From assembly GCA_012735215.1 (NCBI GenBank), contig JAAYHX010000011.1, forward strand, positions 1 through 64,000: a stretch of DNA of 64,000 nucleotides, given 5' to 3'. Shown in pieces: positions 26,156 through 35,284 of this stretch. The stretch's first letter is position 1; the number at the start of each line of letters is the position of its first letter. This DNA comes from Tissierellia bacterium. GTDB taxonomy: Bacteria > Bacillota > Clostridia > Tissierellales > Tepidimicrobiaceae. The translations under genes were made by a program, and so were the position numbers. Under the pieces are notes generated by a model. It was given only the letters and a program-made list of their open reading frames with translations. It was not told the origin of the DNA and made no database searches.

Positions 26156-27538
26156 TTATAGAGTTTCTTCACTTAATACCATACCGTCTAGGTTTTCTTC
26201 TGCTTTTTCTTCATCCTTAATTACTAATCTATTTAAGTTCTTATCCATAGCCCAAAGGATGATACCTGATCCAATTGCAATAGCTGCAATTACGAAGTAT
26301 GTTGGTGCAAATGGGAATTTTAATGTTAATTCATATAGGTATCCATAGGATTTTCCTGCAAAGAATATAGCAAGTGTCCATACAGCCATCATAGCTGATA
26401 ATAATCTGTTTGGAGCAAACTTACTGATGAAGGAGTTTCCTAATGGTGAGAATACCATTTCACCTAGGGATAGTAAAATTCCAAATGCTATTATCCAAAC
26501 TAGGGATGCTAGATTTTCTCCTCTAACAACATCTGCTAATGCGAATACTACATAGGATAGTCCTAGTAAGATCATACCTAAAGCAGTTTTCTTAAACATA
26601 CTTAGGTCTCCTTGTGGTCTTCTAGCTAGTTTTGCCCATAGAGCACCAAGGATTGGTCCTAAGGTAATACAACATAATGCATTTAGTGAGTCAAACCAAG
26701 AAGTTGGAACTTCAAAGTTACCAATCATCCAGTTAGCAAATCCATTGTCTCCACCCCAGTAGTAGTATACTGGCATATATGCTAGGTACCAGAATACCCA
26801 GAAGATTACTGAGAATAGAGATACTAAAACGATAGCAGCAACTCTCTTCTTCTCAATAGTTGTAAGTGGTTTCTTCTCAATTTCTTCTTTCTTTTTAGTG
26901 TCAACATTCTTATAGTCATCAGCCTTAAATGGCTTCTTGCCTGCTTCACCTAGGAATCTCCATCCAAAAGTGAAGAAAATAGCATTAAAGAACATCATGA
27001 ATGCACAAATTGTAAAGCTGAAGGAATATCCTTTTGCTGCTGCAATAAGACCAATAATAGTTGTTCCTATGAAGGATCCAATGTTAACGAATGAATATTG
27101 AGTTGAAAATGCACCGTCTAATTCATCTGGATTATCAAATAGTTTACCTGTAATAGCGTTTGTTTGAGGTTTGAATAAACCTGTACCAAGTGAAACTAAT
27201 ACAATCATTAAATTAACCATAGCAGCGCTTGTAGCATTTGCACCTATTAGGTAACCTGCTCCCATTAAAGCCATACCTATTGGAACAAGATATCTAGCAC
27301 CAATAAAACGGTCAGATAATACTGATCCAAATAGTGGAGCAAGGTAAGTAAATGCAACTAAGTTAGCAGACATCTTTGCACCATCTGCTGGAGTAAGTCC
27401 AAGTCCACCATCAGTAATTGCTGCAACTACGAACACAGCTAGTAGCCACTTTGCTGAATAGAAAGCAAATCTTTCAAATGTGAAGGCCAATGAACAAACA
27501 TAAAAACCTAAGGGCCTTCTATTTTTTGTTTTTTCCAT
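26156..27538 (-). CDS. Peptide:proton symporter, POT/PTR family
   Basis: 460-aa inner-membrane protein with about 12-14 helices. The N-terminus shows the POT motif ERFAFYSAKWLLAVFV (ExxERFxYY variant), followed by GSVLSDRFIGARY and GTGLFKPQTNAITGKLF. It imports di- and tripeptides. Start ATG behind CAGGAGGAATG. It sits upstream-to-downstream behind two proline peptidase genes and near the proline reductase operon, so it probably supplies proline peptides. Confidence 0.93.
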   Translation of the reverse strand: MEKTKNRRPLGFYVCSLAFTFERFAFYSAKWLLAVFVVAAITDGGLGLTPADGAKMSANLVAFTYLAPLFGSVLSDRFIGARYLVPIGMALMGAGYLIGANATSAAMVNLMIVLVSLGTGLFKPQTNAITGKLFDNPDELDGAFSTQYSFVNIGSFIGTTIIGLIAAAKGYSFSFTICAFMMFFNAIFFTFGWRFLGEAGKKPFKADDYKNVDTKKKEEIEKKPLTTIEKKRVAAIVLVSLFSVIFWVFWYLAYMPVYYYWGGDNGFANWMIGNFEVPTSWFDSLNALCCITLGPILGALWAKLARRPQGDLSMFKKTALGMILLGLSYVVFALADVVRGENLASLVWIIAFGILLSLGEMVFSPLGNSFISKFAPNRLLSAMMAVWTLAIFFAGKSYGYLYELTLKFPFAPTYFVIAAIAIGSGIILWAMDKNLNRLVIKDEEKAEENLDGMVLSEETL

Positions 27539-27656
27539 GTTTCATTCCTCCTGTAATATTAATTAATAGTTATATTGATAATTGCTTTATTTATTCATAA
27601 GCCAATGGATTCCTATTTTAAAGTTATTTAAATATGAACCCAATGGCTTTGAAAAC

Positions 27657-28733
27657 TTATTTTACTATCAGTAATTCCTTTGGTGTATGAGTTAGAATTT
27701 CACATCCATCAGCTGTAATTACAACAGTATCTTCTATTCTAACTCCACCCCAACCAGGAATATATACACCTGGTTCACAAGTTACAACGCAACCTTCCTT
27801 TAATACATCTTGGCAAATTGGATTCATGAAAGGCTTTTCATGAACATCTAGACCTATACCATGGCCTAGGCTTTTGCCAGAGTGTTCATAGTATCCGTCG
27901 CGTTCAAGAACCTTGCCTGCTAAATCATCGGCTTCTTTGCCTGTAAGACCAGCTTTAATTCCTTCTACACTAGCTACTTGAGCTTCAAGTACTGAATTAT
28001 ATAATCTTATCTGTTCATCATTTGCTTCTCCCATGATAAAGGTACGAGTCATGTCTGAACGATATCCTTTATAAATTGCTCCAAAGTCTACTGTAACAAA
28101 ATCTCCATGTTCTATCTTCTTATCAGATGGAATTCCATGGGGCATAGAGGTTTTTGCTCCTGAAATCAAAATAGTATCAAAAGCAGGCCCCTCAGCTCCA
28201 AGCTTCCTCATGTTGTACTCTAGCTCTAAAGCTGCTTCAGCTTCTGTCATGCCAACTTTTATTACCTTTAGGAGTTCAGCAAAGGCCTTATCTGCAATTT
28301 CACAAGCTTTCTTTATAAGTTGTATCTCTTCCTCATCCTTTGTATATCTAAGCTCTTCAATAATACCTGAAGTTGGAATAAAATCAGCAGCTTCAACATC
28401 ATTTTTTATATCTTCCAGCATACCATAATTTATATGATCTCTTTCAAATCCTATATTCTTGATGTTGTTGTCTTTAAGAATTTGGTTAACACATTGGCCT
28501 AAGGTAGTAGTTTGTCTATTGCGCTCTATTACTTCAAATTCTACGCATTCATTTTTAGCTTGTTCAGTATATCTATAGTCTGTAATAAACCACTTTCCTT
28601 TTGGTGAAATCAATATATAAGAATCTGTTCCAGTGTATCCACTAATATATCTAATATTTTGTACATTGTTTAAAAACAGACTCTCTAGACCTAGTTCTTC
28701 CATTTTTTTAAGCAATCTTTCAGTTCTTTTCAT
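27657..28733 (-). CDS. Xaa-Pro peptidase (M24B), copy 2
   Basis: 358-aa pita-bread metallopeptidase. Metal ligands appear in VTVDFGAIYKGYRSDMTRTF (two Asp), GHGIGLDVHEKP (His), CEPGVY (Glu) and GVRIEDTVVI (Glu). The N-terminal creatinase-like domain contains YISGYTGTDSYIL. It releases residues next to proline. Tandem with a ~30-40% similar paralogue 19 bp upstream, suggesting an old duplication with different specificity (for example aminopeptidase P against prolidase). Confidence 0.93.
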   Translation of the reverse strand: MKRTERLLKKMEELGLESLFLNNVQNIRYISGYTGTDSYILISPKGKWFITDYRYTEQAKNECVEFEVIERNRQTTTLGQCVNQILKDNNIKNIGFERDHINYGMLEDIKNDVEAADFIPTSGIIEELRYTKDEEEIQLIKKACEIADKAFAELLKVIKVGMTEAEAALELEYNMRKLGAEGPAFDTILISGAKTSMPHGIPSDKKIEHGDFVTVDFGAIYKGYRSDMTRTFIMGEANDEQIRLYNSVLEAQVASVEGIKAGLTGKEADDLAGKVLERDGYYEHSGKSLGHGIGLDVHEKPFMNPICQDVLKEGCVVTCEPGVYIPGWGGVRIEDTVVITADGCEILTHTPKELLIVK

Positions 28734-28752
28734 TTGGATACCTCCAATTTAT

Positions 28753-29829
28753 CTACTCTATAACCCTTAAGCTCTTATCATAGCTATTTAGATTTTCATA
28801 TCCGTCTTCTGTTACTACAATTAAATCTTCAATTCTTACTCCCATTTCTCCAGGTAGATAAATACCTGGTTCTACTGAGAATACCATACCAGGTTCTAAT
28901 ACATCTGTATTAGTAGATGATACATCTCCAGTCTCATGGCATTCAATACCTATTGAGTGACCTGTTCTATGAGTGAAGTATTTTCCATATCCTGCATCTT
29001 CGATAATCTTTCTAGCTGTTAAGTCTACATCACAGAATCTTACTCCAGGTTTTACAATCTCAATAGCTTTTTGATTAGCTTCAAGAACAATATTATATAC
29101 TTCTTTGTGCTTATCAGAAACATGCTTATAGAATACAGTTCTAGTCATATCAGAGCAATAGGAGTCCTTAATACATCCGATATCAACTACAACGCTATCT
29201 CCCTCTTTTACATGTGAATCATCGCAAACATGATGAGGATCTGCTGCATTTGCCCCATAGCATACTATTGGATCGAAAGACAATCCTTCAGCACCTAGTT
29301 CCTTATATATAGCAAGCAACTTGTCCTTCATTTCCTTCTCACTAAATTCAGGTGATATTTCATTTATCAATCTATCAATAGCTAGTTCGTTAATCTTTGA
29401 AGCTTTTCTTAAAAGTTCAAGTTCTTCTTCATCTTTAATCATTCTCAATCTGTCAACAACATTTGATCCATTTACATATTTAGGTACTGGATTATGCTCC
29501 ATTAGGCTTAATAAGAATCTTGCTGGCCAGTTTTTGTCAATTCCTAAAGCAGAAGCCTTGTCCAAATGTGGAACAATTAGCTTTATTGGATCATCTGTGT
29601 CCTTAAACCAAATTTTTTCTACACCTAAATCTTCTTCTACAGGGAAGAGTTCATTGATGAATAGCTTATTGTTTCCATCTACATCAATGTATAATGCTAG
29701 TAATCTCTCTCCTGGATGTATCCATCTGCCTGTTAGATAAAATATTGATGTTGGATCTGATACTAGTATTTGTTTTAGATTAGCTTTTTCCATTGCCTTA
29801 ACTAATCTTTCTAATCTAGCCTGTTTCAT
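28753..29829 (-). CDS. Xaa-Pro peptidase (M24B), copy 1
   Basis: 358 aa with the same architecture as its neighbour. N-terminal domain contains FYLTGRWIHPGER; the catalytic domain has VVVDIGCIKDSYCSDMTRTV, HRTGHSIGIECHETG, VEPGIYLPGEMGVRIEDL with all five metal ligands. First gene of a peptidase-peptidase-transporter run, behind AAAAGGAGGAAG. Liberated proline can feed the D-proline reductase pathway encoded a few kb away. Confidence 0.93.
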   Translation of the reverse strand: MKQARLERLVKAMEKANLKQILVSDPTSIFYLTGRWIHPGERLLALYIDVDGNNKLFINELFPVEEDLGVEKIWFKDTDDPIKLIVPHLDKASALGIDKNWPARFLLSLMEHNPVPKYVNGSNVVDRLRMIKDEEELELLRKASKINELAIDRLINEISPEFSEKEMKDKLLAIYKELGAEGLSFDPIVCYGANAADPHHVCDDSHVKEGDSVVVDIGCIKDSYCSDMTRTVFYKHVSDKHKEVYNIVLEANQKAIEIVKPGVRFCDVDLTARKIIEDAGYGKYFTHRTGHSIGIECHETGDVSSTNTDVLEPGMVFSVEPGIYLPGEMGVRIEDLIVVTEDGYENLNSYDKSLRVIE

Positions 29830-30514
29830 TTCGCTTCCTCCTTTTGAGTAATTACTCTAATGTGTTTAGTAGTTTAGTGATACAAGCTAAATTTAGCTTA
29901 TATCCATACCTGCTTTATGCTACTTTATAGCAAATATGTAATTATTTAACATACATGATCCTGCTTGACCTTAAATATTTATTGATTAGAATATGGGAGA
30001 TAAATATAAGCAAGGTGCAGTAGTCTTTCTTGAGGCTTCAAACGCTAATGAATAAAACTTCTTATCTAATCAACTCAAATCCCTTAGCCTGTTGAGTTTG
30101 TTAAATTTATGATTTACATTACAATGCTAACATAATTTATAAGGTATGTCAACAAAATTTTCAGTCTTACTAAAATATTTTATTATATTTTTTAGTATTT
30201 AAACAATTGCTTAATTGCAATAATTTGTTAAATTGGGTTCAATTTTCTAAATATTAGCATTATTTGCCATCTGTTATTCTGATACGTTAATTCTATAACA
30301 ATGTATTTCCTTGTTTTTCTAACTCATCTACATATGGGAAAAAATCTGGTTAATATTTTCATTTTTGCTTAACCATTTCATGAATATTTTGATTATACCA
30401 CTTTCAATTTCAGTATTTCTGAACTTGATTATGAGTAGATTATATGATATGCTATTTGAAAAGTAAATAATATTTATTACATATATCTATTGCTTATTAA
30501 GCAGGTTTGGGGGA
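29830..30514. other. 685-bp divergent intergenic region
   Basis: AT-rich spacer between the peptidase run (minus) and the XRE-cupin regulator (plus). I find no convincing reading frame. A short imperfect hairpin (AACTC/GAGTT, around 30075-30105) and many A/T tracts are present. A motif TATGTCAACAAAATTTT near 30147 recurs as TATGTCAATAAAATTTT near 58713 in another divergent gap; its meaning is unknown. It probably holds the promoters of both divergent units and the operator of the regulator. Confidence 0.4.
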
Positions 30515-30520
30515 ATGTAT

Positions 30521-31066
30521 ATGATTGAAGAAATATCAAACAAAATTCGATCGCTTCGAAAAGAACAAAGCATGACCTTGAAGGAACTAAGTGAAAAAAC
30601 AGGACTGTCCGTAAGCTTCTTGTCACAGGTAGAAAATAACACTTCATCTCTTGCCATAACTTCTCTTAAAAAAATTGCTGATGCCTTAGGAAAGGACATG
30701 AGTTATTTTTTCAAAAGCCCTGAAATCAAAAGCTACCATGTTAAGTATGAGGAACAGGAACCCTTTATTATGGAAGCTTCTAAGGCTGAATTTGTAAAGT
30801 TAAGTGGCAGCTTCCCAAACAAAAACATGGAAGCTCTTATTGTTACCATACCTGCCCAAGAGCAGCATGGTGATTATTTCAGCCACCCTGGAGAAGAATT
30901 CATCTACGTTTTAGATGGAACCTTAGAAATAATACTAGATGGAGTGACATATACCGTGAAACAAGGAGATTCCATCCACTATCCTTCTACCATAAGTCAC
31001 GTGTGGAGAAATCCACTTAAACATGTTTTAAGGTTTTTGGTAGTTATTACACCTAAGCTATTTTAA
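30521..31066 (+). CDS. XRE-family regulator with C-terminal cupin
   Basis: 181 aa. Residues ~1-65 are an HTH_3 domain (MTLKELSEKTGLSVSFLSQV). Residues ~105-178 are a cupin (HSHPGEEFIYVLDG-type motif HPGEEFIYVLDGTLEI and GDSIHYPSTISHVWRN). Such proteins bind a small ligand in the cupin and control amino-acid or polyamine genes. The second ATG was chosen because GGGGG is 7 nt upstream of it. It is divergent to the proline-peptidase/peptide-transporter run and probably controls it; the ligand is unknown. Confidence 0.9.
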   Translation: MIEEISNKIRSLRKEQSMTLKELSEKTGLSVSFLSQVENNTSSLAITSLKKIADALGKDMSYFFKSPEIKSYHVKYEEQEPFIMEASKAEFVKLSGSFPNKNMEALIVTIPAQEQHGDYFSHPGEEFIYVLDGTLEIILDGVTYTVKQGDSIHYPSTISHVWRNPLKHVLRFLVVITPKLF

Positions 31067-31112
31067 TTTTCATAGTTTATAGTCTTTTTTTTATGCTAAA
31101 ATATATTACATA

Positions 31113-31184
31113 AGAAAAGCTCTTTCTGGCGTGGTTCAATAAAATTCCTCCCAAAATTAACATACGCCAGTAAAGAGCTTTTCT
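31113..31184. terminator. Long inverted repeat, convergent terminator
   Basis: About 20-nt arms (AGAAAAGCTCTTT-c-TGGCGT and ACGCCA-gt-AAAGAGCTTTTCT) with a 31-nt loop, followed by T-rich sequence on the plus strand and preceded by A/T-rich sequence giving a U-rich tail on minus. It separates the convergent XRE-cupin and permease genes. The long loop is unusual for a terminator. Confidence 0.65.
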
Positions 31185-31238
31185 ATTTTAACCCATTAGA
31201 TTTTCATTTCAATCAAAAGATTCTAAAAATTTAAAGGT

Positions 31239-32135
31239 TTATGCGTTCTTTTCAGGGTTAACTACTTCTTTCGCCTTAAAGGAATCTCTTAATAGTGTTA
31301 TTGCAGTGTAAAGAATTACTACGATAACTAACCAAGTTAAGATCTTGATTGGTAGTGACTTAACTATATAAGCTGCTATTAATACTCCTACTACTCCACC
31401 AAGAGTTACAGCTACTGATGCCTTTCTGTTGTAAGCTTTTTCCTTTATAAATCTTGCAGAAGCTACTGGCATTAAGAATGCACATGAACCCATCATTATT
31501 GGGAAAGCAACACGTGGGGACATTCCTAACATGTATACAAGTGCCATACAAGGAGCATAAAGTCCTATACCTGCTGTCATAAGAGCTCCTAATACTAAGT
31601 TACCTATAATACCTATAATAAGCTTAGAACCTGTTAATCCTATAGCGTCACCAGTTCCTAGACTAGCAGTCCAACCCATTTGTCCAGAAAGCATTAAGAA
31701 TGCTGTTGCTAATAAAGCAAAACCCATTACACGTTGTACAGATTTTTCTGGAAGCTTAGCAACTATTCCTGCTCCCAAGGAAGCACCTACAACTGATGCA
31801 GCAAGCATTGAAACCAATGTAATTGTTTCAACTTCTATAGCAGCGATGAATATGAATGCTTCTAATACAACTGGTATTGTACAGGATACGTTTAATGTAC
31901 CAGGAATAATTCTATCTTGTACCTGTTTGAATGCTCTAAACAAAGCTGTTGCTGGAGCGAAACTACCTATACCTAATGTGTCAAAGAAGTTTACAAAGAA
32001 CCCAATAATTCCTGTTATAGCCCAGCTAGTTTCCTCCTCTAGTTGATCCTTGTGTGCTGCAACATCCTTACCGAATATAACAGCAAATCCAGCAGTAAAT
32101 AAACCTAAAATACCTAATACTACATTAGTAATCAT
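31239..32135 (-). CDS. TauE/SafE-family membrane permease
   Basis: 298-aa protein with 8-9 membrane segments and the two half-repeats typical of the sulfite exporter TauE/SafE family (ASVVGASLGAGIVAKLPEK and GLYAPCMALVYMLGMSPRVAFPIMMGS). Family members export small organic or sulphur anions. It is the last gene behind prdF, separated by 105 bp and a weak hairpin, with its own strong AAAAGGAGG site. Transport of a proline-fermentation acid such as 5-aminovalerate is only a guess from position. Confidence 0.8.
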   Translation of the reverse strand: MITNVVLGILGLFTAGFAVIFGKDVAAHKDQLEEETSWAITGIIGFFVNFFDTLGIGSFAPATALFRAFKQVQDRIIPGTLNVSCTIPVVLEAFIFIAAIEVETITLVSMLAASVVGASLGAGIVAKLPEKSVQRVMGFALLATAFLMLSGQMGWTASLGTGDAIGLTGSKLIIGIIGNLVLGALMTAGIGLYAPCMALVYMLGMSPRVAFPIMMGSCAFLMPVASARFIKEKAYNRKASVAVTLGGVVGVLIAAYIVKSLPIKILTWLVIVVILYTAITLLRDSFKAKEVVNPEKNA

Positions 32136-32207
32136 ACTTTTTTCCTCCTTTTGGATTAGATTTTTTTCTTACAGTTAGAATATTCCCACTTTATATTTTT
32201 TATTAAA

Positions 32208-32231
32208 GGAAATTGCTAGAAAGCAATTTCC
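32208..32231 (-). terminator. Hairpin after prdF
   Basis: GGAAATTGCT and AGCAATTTCC with a 4-nt loop, 9 nt beyond the prdF stop. The following minus-strand sequence TTTAATAAAAAAT is only weakly U-rich, so read-through into the permease gene is possible. Confidence 0.6.
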
Positions 32232-32240
32232 TATAATAAA

Positions 32241-33248
32241 CTATTTTAAAGTAAATCCATGTTTCATAGGATCGTCTTCATCGATTACAAAAGTATTGAA
32301 TCCTGTTATGTATGCTGAAGCAGATATTTCAGGTATTACTGCGTCATAGTCTCCTACTTTAGTAGTTCCAACTATTCTTCCTCTGAATAGAGTTCCTATA
32401 ATGCTTTCGTAAACAAATGGTTCTCCTTCCTTTAATTCGCCCTTAGCATGTAATGTAGCCATCTTTGCTGAAGTTCCAGTACCACATGGTGAACGGTCTA
32501 CTTGTCCTTCTCCAAATACTACTACGTTCTTATATGTTGCCTCTGGATGAGTAGGCTCATCATAGATCTCAACAAGGTCAACAGTTTTTATATGAGCTAG
32601 GGTTGGATGTTGGATTTCAACTTCTTTGTTTACTATATCACGAATCTTTAATCCAATGTCTTTTAATTTTGTAGCGTTTTCTGGAACAATTTCCATTCCT
32701 AATTGTTTAGCATCAACTATTGCAAAGAAGCTTCCACCGAAGGAAATATCTAATGTAATTTCTCCGATTTCAGGAACGTTGATTTTTACGCCTTCTTTGT
32801 ATAAGAATGCAGGAACATTTTGGAAAGTAACTTCTTTTACCTTGCCATTCTCAACAGCTACCTTAGCTCTGATTAAACCAGCTGGAGCTTCTAAAGTTAA
32901 TTCTGTAACAGGCTCTTTCATTGGTACCATGCCAGTTTCTACAGCTATAGTAGCTGCACCTATAGTTCCATGGCCGCACATGTTCAAGTATCCGCCGCCA
33001 TCCATAAATATAATTCCAATGTCAGCTTCATCGCTTACAGGTTGAGTAAGGATGGAACCAAACATGTCATTGTGACCTCTTGGTTCGTGCATGATTGCAG
33101 TTCTTAAATAGTCCATGTGCTCTTCCAAATATGCTTTTTTCTCTGGTAGTGACTTTCCTGGAATGTTAGGAACACCACCTATTACAACCCTAGTTGGTTC
33201 TCCCTGGGTATGGGAATCAATTGCATGAATGTACCTTGAAAACTTCAT
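32241..33248 (-). CDS. prdF: Proline racemase
   Basis: 335 aa. Converts L-proline to the D-isomer used by proline reductase, using two catalytic cysteines: MCGHGTIGAATIAVE and DRSPCGTGTSAKMA are both intact. GEPTRVVIGG and GGSFFAIVDA are typical. It lies 3 bp after prdE in the prd operon, which argues for racemase rather than hydroxyproline epimerase activity. Confidence 0.96.
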   Translation of the reverse strand: MKFSRYIHAIDSHTQGEPTRVVIGGVPNIPGKSLPEKKAYLEEHMDYLRTAIMHEPRGHNDMFGSILTQPVSDEADIGIIFMDGGGYLNMCGHGTIGAATIAVETGMVPMKEPVTELTLEAPAGLIRAKVAVENGKVKEVTFQNVPAFLYKEGVKINVPEIGEITLDISFGGSFFAIVDAKQLGMEIVPENATKLKDIGLKIRDIVNKEVEIQHPTLAHIKTVDLVEIYDEPTHPEATYKNVVVFGEGQVDRSPCGTGTSAKMATLHAKGELKEGEPFVYESIIGTLFRGRIVGTTKVGDYDAVIPEISASAYITGFNTFVIDEDDPMKHGFTLK

Positions 33249-33251
33249 ACT

Positions 33252-33719
33252 TTATACACCCCTTTGCATTTTTAGTTTTAATAAGGCAACTGCCTTTTTT
33301 GCATCAATGTAATCAGCGCTGTTTTCTCCAACAACTTCTGTTTCGATTCCTTCTTCTGATTTGTTGATGTCAACAATAGTATCCATATACTTATTAGTTA
33401 CTACAAATTGCGCTTGTACCCCGTTAAATGTAACACCTACAACTGGTATGTTCCTAGATCCAATCTCTTTAATGGTATTTGCAAAGTCTACGTGGCTATT
33501 TCCCCATCCATCGCAGGATAAAATAGCTCCATCCACGCGCATTGCTTCTAACCATACGGCCGCTCTTTTCCCAACAAACATCTTGTCGTCATTATCCTGA
33601 GGAGTGCCTACTAATACCACCCCTACTACGTCCAAGTCATCATCAGAAGTGGCCACAGCTAAAAGAGGGTCTCTAAAATGATGAAGTGAAGTTTCTTTAG
33701 TAGAAGGTCCTATGCCCAT
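33252..33719 (-). CDS. prdE: PrdE, proline reductase-associated protein
   Basis: 155 aa, homologous to the C-terminal (beta, ~23 kDa) part of PrdA. Its first residues MGIGPSTKETSLHHFRDPLL align with CIGPASKENSRHYWREPL of PrdA, immediately after the pyruvoyl-forming cleavage site, but the cysteine is absent. Thus it cannot form a pyruvoyl group at that position. AILSCDGWGNSHVDFANTIKEI and YMDTIVDINKSEEGIETEV also mirror PrdA. It lies 11 bp after prdD. Function is not established; a structural or assembly role is inferred. Confidence 0.92.
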   Translation of the reverse strand: MGIGPSTKETSLHHFRDPLLAVATSDDDLDVVGVVLVGTPQDNDDKMFVGKRAAVWLEAMRVDGAILSCDGWGNSHVDFANTIKEIGSRNIPVVGVTFNGVQAQFVVTNKYMDTIVDINKSEEGIETEVVGENSADYIDAKKAVALLKLKMQRGV

Positions 33720-33730
33720 ATTATCCCTCC

Positions 33731-34492
33731 TTATACCATGGAGCGCAATGCCCCATCCCTGTATTCATTAGGGGTTAAAATAATTGGTACATTTCCTATG
33801 TCTATAATGGATCTTCCACCCTCAAATCCTGAAGGCTCTTTACTAAACAACTGATTATCGTACATAACTCCTTGGCCTGCTATTTGTTTAACAATCGCAA
33901 CTCTTTTTTTACCAGGCCTTATCTTGTCATAGAAATCATGTCTTTCTGTACACTTATGGCCTGGCAATTTCTTTAATATATTTCTAATTTCTTGTACAAA
34001 CAGATCGCACACTCTATGTCCTTCCAGAGGATACTTTCTGCTGGACATACAACCTCTCGTGAAAGTAACATCTACATGAATTATATAATCATCTACATTA
34101 GGAGTACCTGGTCTCCCAAAGTACATCTGTTCCTTAAGTATACCTTCTGAAGATCCAAACTCAGCCATTTGGACTCCGTCTACATCAGCTCCTGTAAGCA
34201 TAACATAGACACCGGTTAGGGTATGAGTAATACCTTCTCCTAATTGACCTAGAACCTTGGTTGATATGGGCATGACATCCATAATGCTGTTAACGTACAT
34301 GTCATGTTCATAAGGCTTGATAATATTTATCTTTACACTCTCAATCAGGTCTTTATTCATCTTATCATTTAGGAAGTCTTTTACGATGGTCAATGAACCG
34401 TTATCAATAGCAAATTCTTCTCCATACTTTACTTCTTCTATATGGAAGCTTTTAATTACTAGTCTTCTCATCTGGATTTCATTATTGCTCAT
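33731..34492 (-). CDS. prdD: PrdD, proline reductase-associated protein
   Basis: 253 aa, homologous to the alpha (~45 kDa) part of PrdA without its N-terminal extension. Shared motifs: IMDVMPISTKVLGQLGEGIT, EFGSSEGILKEQMYFGRPG, RPGKKRVAIVKQIAGQGVMYDN. It ends RSMV-stop exactly where PrdA would be cut to generate its pyruvoyl subunit. Together prdD and prdE are a split paralogue of prdA. The ATG with GGTG 6 nt upstream was chosen over an earlier GTG. Confidence 0.92.
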   Translation of the reverse strand: MSNNEIQMRRLVIKSFHIEEVKYGEEFAIDNGSLTIVKDFLNDKMNKDLIESVKINIIKPYEHDMYVNSIMDVMPISTKVLGQLGEGITHTLTGVYVMLTGADVDGVQMAEFGSSEGILKEQMYFGRPGTPNVDDYIIHVDVTFTRGCMSSRKYPLEGHRVCDLFVQEIRNILKKLPGHKCTERHDFYDKIRPGKKRVAIVKQIAGQGVMYDNQLFSKEPSGFEGGRSIIDIGNVPIILTPNEYRDGALRSMV

Positions 34493-34516
34493 TGTCATCA
34501 CCTTGTTTTATTTTAG

Positions 34517-34550
34517 TTCCCATCTATCCTTGAAAAAGGATAGATGGGAA
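34517..34550 (+). terminator. 15-bp stem with GAAA loop between prdB and prdD
   Basis: TTCCCATCTATCCTT and its perfect complement flank GAAA on the plus strand, followed there by TCTTTTTATT. So a canonical terminator is present only on the plus strand, against the operon. On the minus strand the following sequence is A-rich. It may terminate an antisense RNA or act as an mRNA-stabilising hairpin behind prdB. Confidence 0.65.
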
Positions 34551-34558
34551 TCTTTTTA

Positions 34559-35284
34559 TTAAACTTTTGCAACGTATTCGTATGGAAGATCTACGATCTT
34601 TCCTGGAGTTTGGATTTCGATTAATTGTCTTAGTGAGTCTTTTACTATATTTCTTTGCATTTCTGGGTTGTTTGGCTCACCAGCGTTAGCTCCCATTGGT
34701 ACTCTTGGTGCAACAGCTCTTGGTGTACCATTTTGACGTGCAACTGGTGGAAGAGCTGCTATTAGTATAGTTGGGATACCTGCTTGTTCAATTGCTCTCT
34801 GCACAATCACGGCAGAGCGGTGGCAAGTACCTCAGCCAGCAGTCATCAAAACTGCGTCTACTCCCTCTTCTTTTAATTGTCTAGCAATTTCTGGACCTGT
34901 TTGCTCAGTGAATACTTGTTGGTTTCCGCCGCCACCCATGAATCCAAAGTGGATTGGTGCAATTCCACCGATAAATCCTTCTTCAGCTAATTCTCTAATT
35001 CTATCAAGTGGAAACATACAGTTTACGTCCTTGTTAACGTCACTATTATCATAACCACCGTGAGATACCATTAGATCATTTGTATCAACATCTCCAGGAA
35101 TTAACCTAAAGGATGTATCACCTGCTAGGTTAAATCTCTTATCGGATTTTAAATGAACTCCTGCTGCTGTAGCTAATGCAATGGTCATATCCTTTAGCTC
35201 CTTAGTTACAGGAGTAAATACTGGTGGTGGTGTAATAGGAGCATAAATTTCAGATTGTAATCCCTTTACTACTGTGAGACTCAT
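34559..35284 (-). CDS. prdB: D-proline reductase selenoprotein PrdB
   Basis: 241 aa once the TGA at 34832-34834 is read as selenocysteine (residue 151). Upstream is AVLMTAG, downstream GTCHRSAVIVQRAIEQ, giving the U-G-T-C active-site context of PrdB/GrdB-type reductases. The selenol attacks the pyruvoyl-bound D-proline to yield 5-aminovalerate. HFGFMGGGGNQQVF and TLIAALPP-like segments are conserved. The start ATGA overlaps the stop of the small upstream gene. Two separate frames would otherwise be called here; the SECIS hairpin and family length argue for one gene. Confidence 0.96.
34797..34817 (-). ncRNA. SECIS hairpin of prdB
   Basis: CTCTGC and GCAGAG form a 6-bp stem with loop CGTGATTGT, 14 nt after the TGA codon, a normal bacterial SECIS distance. 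Confidence 0.75.

Noticed and set aside
34832-34834. prdB appearing as two small genes
   Set aside because: In-frame TGA followed by GTCHRS and a SECIS-like hairpin; family length restored on read-through.
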